DNA of 64,000 bases from Microbacterium psychrotolerans (lineage in GTDB: Bacteria > Actinomycetota > Actinomycetes > Actinomycetales > Microbacteriaceae): positions 62,001 through 126,000 of the forward strand of contig NZ_JAVFWO010000003.1 in assembly GCF_031085295.1 (NCBI RefSeq), given 5' to 3'. Under the pieces are notes generated by a model that was not told where the DNA came from, made no database searches, and was given only the letters and a program-made list of their open reading frames with translations. Of this stretch, positions 17,113 to 24,902 are shown in pieces. The position numbers and the translations under genes were made by a program. Numbering within the stretch: position 1 is the stretch's first letter; every line of letters begins with the position of its first letter.

Positions 17113-17295
17113 TCAGTTCTCGTCCGGCAGGAGGATCCACAGCAGCAGGTACATCAGGATCGATACGCCGAAGAACACGGTCGACGCGACCGTGAGCACA
17201 CGCACCGGCACCACGCTGCAGCCGAAGCGGTCTGCGATGCCCTGGCAGACCCCGGCGAGCATGCGTCCCCGTCGGGGACGGACCAGGCGATGCAT
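17113..17295 (-). CDS. PspC-domain mini-protein 1
   Basis: This 60-residue protein is a bare PspC domain: RGRMLAGVCQGIADRFGCS followed by an RVLTVASTVFFGVSILMYLLLWILLP hydrophobic half with two membrane-associated stretches. PspC domains occur in phage-shock and envelope-stress proteins. It is the first of two tandem paralogues separated by 60 nt. Function beyond membrane association is unknown. Confidence 0.8.
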   Translation of the reverse strand: MHRLVRPRRGRMLAGVCQGIADRFGCSVVPVRVLTVASTVFFGVSILMYLLLWILLPDEN

Positions 17296-17355
17296 GCGTT
17301 CATCATCGCGTGGCGAAGGTGTGTGCGCCAGGGGTGCGCGAGCGGCTGCTCGGCG

Positions 17356-17538
17356 TCAGCGCTCGGAGGGGACCAGGATCCAGAGCAGGATGTAGGCCCA
17401 CAGCGACAGGCCGAAGAAGACGACTGCGATCACGGTGAGGATCCGGATCACGGTCACGTTCCACCCGAAGCGGTTGGCGACGGCGGCGCAGACGCCGGCG
17501 ATCCATCGGCCCTGCTGAGGTCTCACGAGTGCGTTCAT
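17356..17538 (-). CDS. PspC-domain mini-protein 2
   Basis: This 60-residue paralogue of the neighbouring gene starts MNALVRPQQGRWIAGVCAA and ends WAYILLWILVPSER. Identical length and layout point to local duplication. Both genes read on the minus strand, and this copy is transcribed first. It is probably a small inner-membrane envelope-stress protein. Confidence 0.8.
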   Translation of the reverse strand: MNALVRPQQGRWIAGVCAAVANRFGWNVTVIRILTVIAVVFFGLSLWAYILLWILVPSER

Positions 17539-17604
17539 GACTTCATCATCCGCGAGTCGGGCCGGCGGCGCACGGGTGCTGGCCCCCGGACCGGCAGGGG
17601 AGCA

Positions 17605-17637
17605 GGCCGCGGCCGAGCGCGAGGCTCGGCCGCGGCC
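17605..17637 (-). terminator. Strong hairpin after the ABC-F gene
   Basis: Perfect 14-bp arms, GGCCGCGGCCGAGC (17605-17618) and GCTCGGCCGCGGCC (17624-17637), enclose a 5-nt loop directly after the ABC-F stop codon at 17643. It lacks a T-run but should terminate or stabilise the transcript 3' end. Confidence 0.75.
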
Positions 17638-17642
17638 CGCGC

Positions 17643-19307
17643 TCAGCGCTCCGTCAGCGTGCCGTCGCGGTCGAGCTCGAGCACGAGGCTGACGCCGATG
17701 CGCTCGAGGAACGCGTCGTCGTGGCTCACCACGAGCACCGCACCGCGGTAGGCGGCGATCGCGTCGACGAGCTGGTCAACCGTGTCGAGGTCGAGGTTGT
17801 TCGTCGGCTCGTCGAAGACGAGCAGCTGCGGCGGGGGATCGGCGAGCATCAGCCGGGCGAGAGCCACCCGGAAGCGCTCGCCACCCGACAGCGTTCCCAC
17901 CGGGCGCTCGACGGCGGCTCCTCGGATGAGGAACCTCGCCAGCCGGTTGCGCAGCTCGACGATCGTGACGCCGGGTGCCGACGGAACGACGTTCTCGAGC
18001 ACCGACGCCGCATCGTCGAGCCCGTCGACGCGCTGCGGCAGGTACCCGACGCGGTCGGTGTGCAGCGCGCCGCGTGCCGAACTCCTCAAGAACCCGTCGG
18101 GCTGCTCGCCCAGACGGGATGGCGCACCGAGGCCGCCGGAATCTGAGGAGTTCGTGCTCCCGGAACCCACGAGCCGCTCCAGCAGCGTCGTCTTGCCCGT
18201 TCCGTTCGGGCCGATCAGCGCGACCCGCTCGGGCCCCTGGATCACCCACGAGCGCTCGCCGTCGCCCAGCGTGGCGATGCGGCGTCCCGCGGGCACGCCG
18301 GGGTCGGGCAGGTCGATCTTCACGATGTCGTCGTCGCGCACGCGGCGCTCCGCGACATCGAGGGCCTCGCGCGCGGACGCCTCGCGGTCGGCCTTCTCGC
18401 CGCGCAGCTTGCCGGCCGAGACCTGGGCCGCCATCCGGCGACCGTTCGCGACGATCTTGGGCACGCGCTTCTCGTCGAACGCTTTTTGCCCCATCGCGGC
18501 TCGGCGCGAGATCGTCGTCTCGGCCTCGATGCGCTGGCGCTTCTCGCGCTTGACGGCCTGGCGCGCCGCCCGCTCGGCGTCACGGGCGGCGCCCTGCTCG
18601 GCATCCAGCCATGCCCGCCATTGCGAGTACGGACCGCCGAACACCGACAGCTCGTTCGCGTACAGCTCGGCCGTGTCGTCCATCAGCTCGAGCAGCGCCG
18701 TGTCGTGGCTCACCACGACGAGGGCGCCTCGCCACGAGCGCACCATGTCGTACAGGCGCGCGCGGGCGTCGCGGTCGAGGTTGTTGGTCGGCTCGTCGAG
18801 CAGCGCGATCTCGGGACTGCGCAGACGGATGCCGGCGATCGCGGTGAGCACCGCCTCGCCGCCCGACAGCTGCCCGACGCTGCGGTCGAGCATGTCAGGT
18901 GCGAGTCCGGCCTCGGCGAGCGCGGCGTGCGCGCGCGCCTCGATGTCCCAGTCGGAGCCGACCGCGTCGAAGTGACGCGGATCGGGATCGCCGGACTCGA
19001 TGGCGCGCAGCGCGCGGAGGGTGTCGCCGACGCCGAGCAGGTCGGCGACGGGCCGATCGACGTCGAGAGTCAGCCGTTGCGGCAGGTACGCGGCATCCGC
19101 TGTCCGCGCGATGTGGCCCGCGGAGGGTGTGAGACCTCCGGCGATGAGGCGCAGCAGCGTGGACTTTCCAGAGCCGTTGCGACCGACGAGGCCGGTGCGA
19201 CCGGTGCCGAACGATCCGGAGACGTCGGCGAGGGCGACGGTGCCGTCGGCCCAGGCGAATGAGACCCGGTCGAGGACGATGACAGGTGTGAGAGTGTGTG
19301 CAGGCAT
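17643..19307 (-). CDS. ABC-F family ATPase (soluble, two ATP-binding domains)
   Basis: This 554-residue protein has two complete ABC modules without membrane segments: Walker A GRNGSGKST and GPNGTGKTT, signatures LSGGEA and LSGGERFR, and Walker B LLDEPTNNLD and VFDEPTNNLD. A basic helical linker (residues about 235-320) between them is the P-site tRNA interaction motif region of ABC-F proteins. The family acts on ribosomes, either as translation factors or in antibiotic resistance by target protection. Which applies here is open. After the second Walker A helix the protein carries an unusual stretch (SGSTNSSDSGGLGAPSRLGE, then QPDGFLRSSARGALH) encoded by a palindromic insertion at 18078-18154. 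AGGAGG lies about 5 nt before the ATG, and a leader of more than 200 nt precedes it. Confidence 0.9.
   Translation of the reverse strand: MPAHTLTPVIVLDRVSFAWADGTVALADVSGSFGTGRTGLVGRNGSGKSTLLRLIAGGLTPSAGHIARTADAAYLPQRLTLDVDRPVADLLGVGDTLRALRAIESGDPDPRHFDAVGSDWDIEARAHAALAEAGLAPDMLDRSVGQLSGGEAVLTAIAGIRLRSPEIALLDEPTNNLDRDARARLYDMVRSWRGALVVVSHDTALLELMDDTAELYANELSVFGGPYSQWRAWLDAEQGAARDAERAARQAVKREKRQRIEAETTISRRAAMGQKAFDEKRVPKIVANGRRMAAQVSAGKLRGEKADREASAREALDVAERRVRDDDIVKIDLPDPGVPAGRRIATLGDGERSWVIQGPERVALIGPNGTGKTTLLERLVGSGSTNSSDSGGLGAPSRLGEQPDGFLRSSARGALHTDRVGYLPQRVDGLDDAASVLENVVPSAPGVTIVELRNRLARFLIRGAAVERPVGTLSGGERFRVALARLMLADPPPQLLVFDEPTNNLDLDTVDQLVDAIAAYRGAVLVVSHDDAFLERIGVSLVLELDRDGTLTER
18078..18154. 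repeat. Palindromic element inserted in-frame inside the ABC-F coding region
   Basis: Perfect 11-bp inverted terminal arms, CGAACTCCTCA (18078-18088) and TGAGGAGTTCG (18144-18154), bracket a second strong hairpin: CCCGTCGGGC (18093-18102) pairs with GCCCaGACGGG (18108-18118). The reading frame stays open and adds roughly 25 residues, not seen in ordinary ABC-F proteins, between the second Walker A helix and VGYLPQR. The design recalls short mobile palindromic elements (RPE- or MITE-like). No second copy was found in this window. Confidence 0.6.
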
Positions 19308-19580
19308 GAGGCCTCCTATGTCAGTAGAGCGCTGACACCGAGGACCGCGGACCCCCGCCCGGAGCGTGCCGGCCCGAGAAAGGCTGAGGCATCGCGGGAG
19401 GAGAAGCGATGGATCGACGAGCAGCGCGGAATCTTCAGGCGCTGCGAGACGTCGAGGGTCGACGGAGCAGCGCGATTACAGCGCGGATGCGTCGATCAGC
19501 TTCAAGGGAGTTCCTCACCGAGGGGACAAAGGCCGAGAGACACCATAGCGGACGACGCCGACCATGGCCAGGGAACGCGA
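19308..19580 (-). promoter_or_regulatory. Long 5' leader of the ABC-F gene
   Basis: This gene-free stretch lies between the ABC-F start and the esterase stop. On the minus strand it holds -10-like TATGGT (complement of 19542-19547) and TGTAAT near 19480. A possible 14-codon leader frame runs from ATG 19546 to TGA 19502 (MVSLGLCPLGEELP) without a clear ribosome site. Antibiotic-inducible ABC-F genes are often controlled by attenuation in such leaders. That is an analogy, not something shown here. Confidence 0.35.
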
Positions 19581-20246
19581 TCAGTCGACCGTGTCGAGCG
19601 CCGTCAGCCGCTTGTCGAGGAATGCCGCCACGTCGCCGAGCTCCTGCTCCGAGACGCTGTGCGTGAGACCCGGGTAGACGCGGCCGCTGAGATCGGCGTG
19701 CTCGGGGAGCCACTGCGTGGTGTGGGCGACGACGAACCCCGGGATGACGTCGTCGTTGGTCCCTCGGCCCCAGAACACCGGCGGGCGCCGCTCGGCGAGC
19801 TCGGCATCCCCCGGAAGCTCGCCGGGTGTGGCGTAGCCCGACAGGTTGACGGCGTACGCGAAGCGCTGCGGCTCGAGGCGCATCGCCTGCAGCGACACCG
19901 CACCGCCCTGCGAGAACCCGAGGAGGCCGACGGATGCCGCACCCGCCGCGTGCGCGTCGATCCACGCGATCACGGCCTGCGCCGCGCGGGTCACATGCGA
20001 GGCGTCGGCGCCCTCGAACCCGTCGATCGGATACCAGGATCGCCCGGGTGCCGGCCACGGTGGCGCGAGCGGCGCCGCGAGGCTCGCGACGACGAACGCG
20101 TCGGGAAGGTACTGGCGGAGCGGATAGAGGTCGTGCTCGTCGGCACCGTAGCCGTGGAGGAGCAGCAGCAGGTGCCGGCCGCCGACGGCCGAGCGTTCGG
20201 CCGACCACAGCACGGCGTCGGCGTCGAGGACGAGCGCTTCCGGCAT
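19581..20246 (-). CDS. Alpha/beta-hydrolase, phospholipase/carboxylesterase type
   Basis: This 221-residue cytosolic hydrolase has HGYGADEHDL (oxyanion region, residue 31 on), nucleophile S112 in GFSQGG, acid D165 or D166 in GTNDDVIP and H196 in GLTHSVS. The size and motif spacing match the small carboxylesterase/acyl-protein-thioesterase group. No signal peptide is present. It is divergent from the DUF4916 gene. Substrate unknown. Confidence 0.85.
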   Translation of the reverse strand: MPEALVLDADAVLWSAERSAVGGRHLLLLLHGYGADEHDLYPLRQYLPDAFVVASLAAPLAPPWPAPGRSWYPIDGFEGADASHVTRAAQAVIAWIDAHAAGAASVGLLGFSQGGAVSLQAMRLEPQRFAYAVNLSGYATPGELPGDAELAERRPPVFWGRGTNDDVIPGFVVAHTTQWLPEHADLSGRVYPGLTHSVSEQELGDVAAFLDKRLTALDTVD

Positions 20247-20367
20247 GCCCTCATCCTCCCATCGGCGACAGACACGACGCAGGCGATCGTTCGGGCGACC
20301 CGACGCACATCAGAATCCGAACGGGTGACGCGCGGCGAGATCGGAACGGAGCGGGTATACAGGAGGC

Positions 20368-20955
20368 ATGTCCGTGCGCACCCCTGACCCCGAACCTGCG
20401 GGCGACGAGCCGTTCGGCCCGCCGGCGGGGAACATGTCCAATCCGGCCTGGCTGAGCGACATCGAACTGGAGGAGGCGCGCCGCCGGCTGCCGATGCTCT
20501 ACGTCGAGGGCGTGCCGGTGCGCACCGACGGCATGGGGCAGGTCACCCAGGTCGGCATCCTGCTGCGGGCGACACCGGTGGGTGAGATCTCGCGCACGAT
20601 CGTCTCGGGCCGCGTCCGCTACGGCGAGACGATCCGCGACGCCCTCTTCCGCCACCTCGAGAACGACCTGGGCCCGATGGCGTTCCCGATGCTCCCGCCG
20701 CAGCCGACGCCGTTCACCGTGGCCGAGTACTTCCCTCTCCCCGGCGTGAGCGCGTACCACGACGACCGCCAGCACGCGGTGTCGCTCGCGTTCGTCGTGC
20801 CGGTGACCGGTACCTGCGAGCCCCGTCAGGACGCGCTCGAGGTGACCTGGCTGACTCCGGAGGAAGCGGCATCCGACGCCCTCTCGGCTGAGATGGAAGG
20901 CGGCCGGGGGACTCTCGTGCGCATGGCTCTCGCGAGCGTGGGCGCGCTGCGCTGA
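20368..20955 (+). CDS. NUDIX-hydrolase-like DUF4916 protein
   Basis: This 195-residue actinobacterial protein has NPAWLSDIELEEARRRLPMLYVEG near its start, the hallmark of the DUF4916/NUDIX-like family. The region ETIRDALFRHLENDLG occupies the place of a NUDIX box but lacks the usual REUXEE glutamates, so diphosphate hydrolysis is uncertain. AGGAGG directly precedes the ATG, and TATACA lies 6 nt before it at 20356-20361. Confidence 0.8.
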   Translation: MSVRTPDPEPAGDEPFGPPAGNMSNPAWLSDIELEEARRRLPMLYVEGVPVRTDGMGQVTQVGILLRATPVGEISRTIVSGRVRYGETIRDALFRHLENDLGPMAFPMLPPQPTPFTVAEYFPLPGVSAYHDDRQHAVSLAFVVPVTGTCEPRQDALEVTWLTPEEAASDALSAEMEGGRGTLVRMALASVGALR

Positions 20956-21005
20956 CCGATCGGCGCCGACCGCCGGATCTCTTCGCGAACCGTCTGCATC
21001 GCCCC

Positions 21006-21011
21006 TAGGCT
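21006..21011 (+). promoter_or_regulatory. -10 hexamer TAGGCT for a probable leaderless transcript of the M3 peptidase
   Basis: TAGGCT ends 6 nt before the GTG at 21018 and no ribosome site is present, the usual arrangement for leaderless mRNAs in actinobacteria. Confidence 0.55.
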
Positions 21012-21017
21012 CGCAGG

Positions 21018-22931
21018 GTGACCCTCGAGCCCCTGCCCTTTCCGTCCGACGCCGCCGGATGGGCGGCCTTCGCCGATGAGCGCCCCGCCGCCCGGATCGC
21101 CCAGGTCCACGACATCGACGACCGGCTGAGATCCGAGCCGTCGCTGACGACCGTCGAGCGTCTGGAGCTGTGGAACGACGCCGACATCGCGCTCAGCGAG
21201 GCGCTCAGCGAGGCCTACGTGCTCAGCGAGGCGCACCCCGACCAGGCGGTGCGCGAGCGCGCCGAGGCGCAGGTGCAGACGGTGGAGTCGCTGTCGGCGG
21301 CCCGGCTGCTCGACCGTGATCTCTGGAAGGCCTTCGCCGATGCGCAGGCGACGGCGCTCGATGACGATCAGGCGCGGCTGCTCGCCCACCTGCTGCGCGA
21401 CTTCCGGCGCGGCGGCGTGGAGCTCGACGATGCCGACCGCGAGCGCGCCCGGCAGCTCGCGGACCGCGACACCGAGCTGTCGCTGGCGTTCTCACGGAAC
21501 ATCCGCGACGGGCGTCGCGAGATCGCCGTCCCTGCGGACGGGCTCGCGGGAATGCCGCAGGACTTCATCGACTCACACCCCGCCGACGAGCACGGGCGGG
21601 TGACGCTGTCGACCGACTACCCCGACCTCATGCCGGTCCGCGACTACGCCCGCGACCGTGCGACGCGGATCGCGCTGGTGAGCGCCTACAACGACCTCGC
21701 GTGGCCCGAGAACGACGCGATCCTGGCCGAACTGCTCGACGTCCGCGCCGAGCGCGCCCGGCTGCTCGGCTACCCCGACTGGGCCGACTACGAGACCGAG
21801 ACCCGCATGATCGGGTCCGGTGCGGCGATCCCCGCGTTCCTGTCGCGGCTCGACGAGGCGTCGCGCTCGGCGGCGGAGGCGGAGTACCCGCAGCTGCTCG
21901 AGCGGCTGCGGCGCGATGTCCCCGACGCCGAGGTCGTGACCATCGCCGACTTCTGGTACCTGCTGGGAGCGATCAAGCGCGAGCAGTACGACGTGGACGC
22001 CCAGCTGGTGCGCTCGTACTTCCCGTTCGAGCGGGTCGTGGCGGGGGTGCTCGACGTCACCGGCCGCCTGCTCGACGTCCAGTACGTGCCGGTGGAGGCG
22101 CACGCCTGGCACGAGGACGTGCAGTCGTTCGACGTGATGCGGGGCGATGAGCGACTGGGACGCATCCACCTCGACCTCCACCCGCGCGAGGGCAAGTTCA
22201 GCCACGCGGCCTGCTTCCCGCTGGCACCGGGCGTCGCGGGCCGGGTGCTTCCCGAGGCCGCGCTGCTGTGCAACTTCTCCCGCGGCCTCCTCGAGCACGA
22301 CGAGGTGGTGACCTTCTTCCACGAGTTCGGTCACCTGGTGCACGACATCCTCGGCGGCCGCCAGCGATTCGCGCGATTCAGCGGAGTGGCGACGGAATGG
22401 GACTTCGTCGAGGCGCCCAGCCAGCTGCTGGAGGAATGGGCTTGGGATGCCGGAGTGCTCGCCTCGTTCAGCGCCGACGCGCAGGGCGAACCCATCCCCG
22501 CCGATCTCGTGGAGCGGATGCGCACCGCCGACGCCTTCGGACGCGCGCTCGAGGTGCGCCGGCAGCTCGGACACGCGAACGTGTCGTACCACCTGCACGT
22601 TGATCGGCCGGCCGATCTGCAGGCGGAGACCGAGCGCCTCTACGCCGACGCCAGCCCGGTCCAGCCGCTGCCGGGACTCCACTCCTACGCGGGGTTCGGG
22701 CACCTCACCGGCTACGGCGCGTGCTACTACACGTACCAGTGGAGCCTCGTGATCGCGCGCGATCTGCTGAGCGGCTTCGCCGGTGGACTGATGGATGCCG
22801 AGGCCGCGCGCCGCTACCGCTCCGAGGTGCTCGAGCGGGGCGGATCGCGCGATGCGAACGACCTCGTCGAGGCGTTCCTCGGCCGCCCGTCGTCGTTCGA
22901 GGCATACCGGGACTGGCTCGCCGGCGCCTGA
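21018..22931 (+). CDS. M3-family zinc metallopeptidase (oligoendopeptidase)
   Basis: This 637-residue peptidase has the M3 zinc site HEFGH (H435, E436, H439) followed by EAPSQLLEEW with the third ligand. The C-terminal GLHSYAGFGHLTGYGACYYTYQW is typical of thimet/oligopeptidase-A-type enzymes, which cleave short peptides in the cytosol. The length is normal. The GTG start fits the leaderless promoter just upstream. Confidence 0.92.
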   Translation: MTLEPLPFPSDAAGWAAFADERPAARIAQVHDIDDRLRSEPSLTTVERLELWNDADIALSEALSEAYVLSEAHPDQAVRERAEAQVQTVESLSAARLLDRDLWKAFADAQATALDDDQARLLAHLLRDFRRGGVELDDADRERARQLADRDTELSLAFSRNIRDGRREIAVPADGLAGMPQDFIDSHPADEHGRVTLSTDYPDLMPVRDYARDRATRIALVSAYNDLAWPENDAILAELLDVRAERARLLGYPDWADYETETRMIGSGAAIPAFLSRLDEASRSAAEAEYPQLLERLRRDVPDAEVVTIADFWYLLGAIKREQYDVDAQLVRSYFPFERVVAGVLDVTGRLLDVQYVPVEAHAWHEDVQSFDVMRGDERLGRIHLDLHPREGKFSHAACFPLAPGVAGRVLPEAALLCNFSRGLLEHDEVVTFFHEFGHLVHDILGGRQRFARFSGVATEWDFVEAPSQLLEEWAWDAGVLASFSADAQGEPIPADLVERMRTADAFGRALEVRRQLGHANVSYHLHVDRPADLQAETERLYADASPVQPLPGLHSYAGFGHLTGYGACYYTYQWSLVIARDLLSGFAGGLMDAEAARRYRSEVLERGGSRDANDLVEAFLGRPSSFEAYRDWLAGA

Positions 22932-22956
22932 CGTTTCGCCAACACCGCCGGGCGTT

Positions 22957-22971
22957 GTAGGGTTCACCTAC
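22957..22971 (+). promoter_or_regulatory. TAGGGT hexamer inside a small inverted repeat before the coiled-coil gene
   Basis: GTAGG (22957-22961) and CCTAC (22967-22971) form a dyad around GTTCA, overlapping a -10-like TAGGGT (22958-22963). It lies about 170 nt before the start of the DivIVA-like gene. The rest of the 205-nt gap shows nothing recognisable. Confidence 0.4.
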
Positions 22972-23136
22972 CCTGATACGCAGTCACCTGCGACACAACC
23001 CCCCGGTGTCGTCGAGGACGGTGCGGCCACCGCTGCTCGCGCGCGAGGCGACACGTTCGCCGGCGCTGTGGGCCCGGACGCACGCCTCCGCCGAGAGCAC
23101 TCGCCGACACAGCAAGCCAGAAGCGGAGACACACCG

Positions 23137-24795
23137 ATGTCCGACCACGCCGTGAACGCCGGTACTCCGGGCCAAGACGACCCGACCCCGTTCGACAACC
23201 TCCTCGGCGGCGGCGGCGGCGGCGGCGGCGACGCGGCGACGACCTCGTTCGGGTCGGGCTTCACGACGACATTCCGCGGGTACGACAAGGAAGAGGTCGA
23301 CGCCGCGATCGCCGGGCTCGACGCGCGCGTGCGCGCGGCGCACGACGAGGTGGCGCAGCTGAAGCAGCACCAGCGTCGTGCGGGTGCCGCGGTCGCGCAG
23401 AGCCGCGCGAAGGCGGAGCGACTGGAGGCGGAGCTCCAGGCTGCCGCGGAGAAGCGCCAGGCCGAGATCGACGCCGCCATCGCGGCTCGCCGCGCGGAGC
23501 TGGATGCCGCGCTGCAAGCCAAGCAGGACGAGATCGAGCGGCTCGAGGCGGCGCTCGAAGAGGCCGAGGAGGGCCGCCGGGCGGAGCTCGCGCGGGTCGC
23601 GGCCGAGGCTTCCGCCGCCCGCGACGAGGAAGGCGACGTCGTCCAGCAGCTGCGGGGCGAGATCGAACTCGCGAACGCGAAGCTCGCTGACGCCGAGCAG
23701 CGGGTGCAGGCACTGAGCGACGAGCTCGTCGGCGCGACGACCGAGTCGCCGAACCGCCAGCAGTTCGAGGAGGTGCTGCGGGTCGCCGAGGACCAGGCGA
23801 GCCTCCTGATCCGCAACGCGAGCGTCCAAGGCGATCGTCTGCTCGAGGCGGCCCGCGAAGAGATCGCGAACCGGCGTTCCTCGGCGCTGGCCGAGGCGGA
23901 GGCCATCCTCTCGCAGGCCCAGCACGAGGCCCAGCAGGTGCGCCTCAAGATCGACACCGAGCTGACTGCGCATGAAGCACGCATCGAGCGCGAGGCGGCG
24001 CACGCCGCCGAGAAGGTGTCGCAGGCCGAGCGCGAGGCCGCGGCCATCCGCTCCGAGGCGGAGAAGGGGGCAGCCGTGCTGCGCTCTTCCGTCGCGCGCG
24101 AGACGGCACGCGATCGGTCCGACGCCGAGGAGGCGGTGCGCGAGCTGCGCCTGCGGGCACTCGAGTTCGAGGCGTCCCTCACCCGTCGCCAGGACGACGC
24201 GCACCAGGAGTTCCTCGTGCTGCACAACCAGGCCGTCGCCCACGCCGAGCGCATCACGCAGGACGCGAACGATCAGGTCGCAGCGTCGCTCGATCACGCG
24301 CAGCGCGTGTCGGTCAAGGCCGAGGACTTCGAGCGGCTGATGCGCGCGCAGTCGCAGCAGATCGAGGCCGATGCGCAGCTGCGCGCACGCGAGCACCTCG
24401 AGCGGGCGCACGTGAAGGCCGAGCGCATCATCGATCTGGTGACCACTCACTCGCAGGCGGTGCTGCGCGACGCCGAGGACCGCACGCGTCAGCTGCGCTG
24501 GCAGCAGCACCAGCTGATGAGCTTCATGGCCGAGGTGAAGGAGCTCATCCGCCCCGAGACGTCCGTCACGCCGGCAGTCGCCGCCGACCATGACGCCGGG
24601 ATCGCGGACGTCGATCGGGAGCAGTCGGATGCCGAGTCCGGCGAAGCCGTCGATGTCGGGCCCGCCGAGGCCGAGGCCCTCACGCTCGAGCCTGAGGGGT
24701 TCGAGCCCGCGGAAGCGGAGGACGCCGCGACCGGTGGCGGCGAGCAGCCCGAGCGCGCCGACGAGTCGGATTCCCGCAGCTCCGAAGAGGAGTGA
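23137..24795 (+). CDS. DivIVA-like long coiled-coil protein
   Basis: This 552-residue, strongly charged protein starts with a flexible head containing eight consecutive glycines (about residues 25-32). TTTFRGYDKEEVDAAIAGL follows (about 43-61), resembling the DivIVA/GpsB N-terminal motif. Nearly 400 residues of heptad-rich Ala/Glu/Arg coiled coil come next, then an acidic, disordered tail. Proteins of this layout (Wag31, Scy and FilP relatives) organise polar growth or cytoskeleton in actinobacteria. ATG 23137 has GGAG 8 nt upstream. A strong hairpin ends the unit. The exact cellular partner is unknown. Confidence 0.75.
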   Translation: MSDHAVNAGTPGQDDPTPFDNLLGGGGGGGGDAATTSFGSGFTTTFRGYDKEEVDAAIAGLDARVRAAHDEVAQLKQHQRRAGAAVAQSRAKAERLEAELQAAAEKRQAEIDAAIAARRAELDAALQAKQDEIERLEAALEEAEEGRRAELARVAAEASAARDEEGDVVQQLRGEIELANAKLADAEQRVQALSDELVGATTESPNRQQFEEVLRVAEDQASLLIRNASVQGDRLLEAAREEIANRRSSALAEAEAILSQAQHEAQQVRLKIDTELTAHEARIEREAAHAAEKVSQAEREAAAIRSEAEKGAAVLRSSVARETARDRSDAEEAVRELRLRALEFEASLTRRQDDAHQEFLVLHNQAVAHAERITQDANDQVAASLDHAQRVSVKAEDFERLMRAQSQQIEADAQLRAREHLERAHVKAERIIDLVTTHSQAVLRDAEDRTRQLRWQQHQLMSFMAEVKELIRPETSVTPAVAADHDAGIADVDREQSDAESGEAVDVGPAEAEALTLEPEGFEPAEAEDAATGGGEQPERADESDSRSSEEE

Positions 24796-24827
24796 CGCGC
24801 CCGCCCACGCCGTCGCACGCCGAGAGC

Positions 24828-24863
24828 AGAGGCCCCGAGTTCTTCCCAGGGTTCGGGGCCTCT
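24828..24863. terminator. Bidirectional terminator hairpin
   Basis: AGAGGCCCCGA (24828-24838) pairs perfectly with TCGGGGCCTCT (24853-24863) around a 14-nt loop. It lies midway between the convergent coiled-coil and threonine aldolase genes. Confidence 0.8.
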
Positions 24864-24902
24864 CGGTGTCGACGCGACCGGGGCGCCGACCCGGCGTCTC
24901 GA

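Noticed and set aside
19409..19666. An 85-codon plus-strand frame with an excellent GGAGGAG ribosome site
   Set aside because: Its product is Arg-rich and low-complexity, it overlaps the esterase 3' end antisense, and it lies in the ABC-F leader. The ribosome-like site is probably chance.
22953..22975. Possible iron-regulator (DtxR/IdeR) box around TAGGGTTCACCTACCC
   Set aside because: Only about half of the 19-bp consensus matches and no iron gene is near.
23200..23232. GGC-repeat tract considered as a microsatellite
   Set aside because: It simply encodes eight glycines in the head of the coiled-coil protein, with intact frame on both sides.
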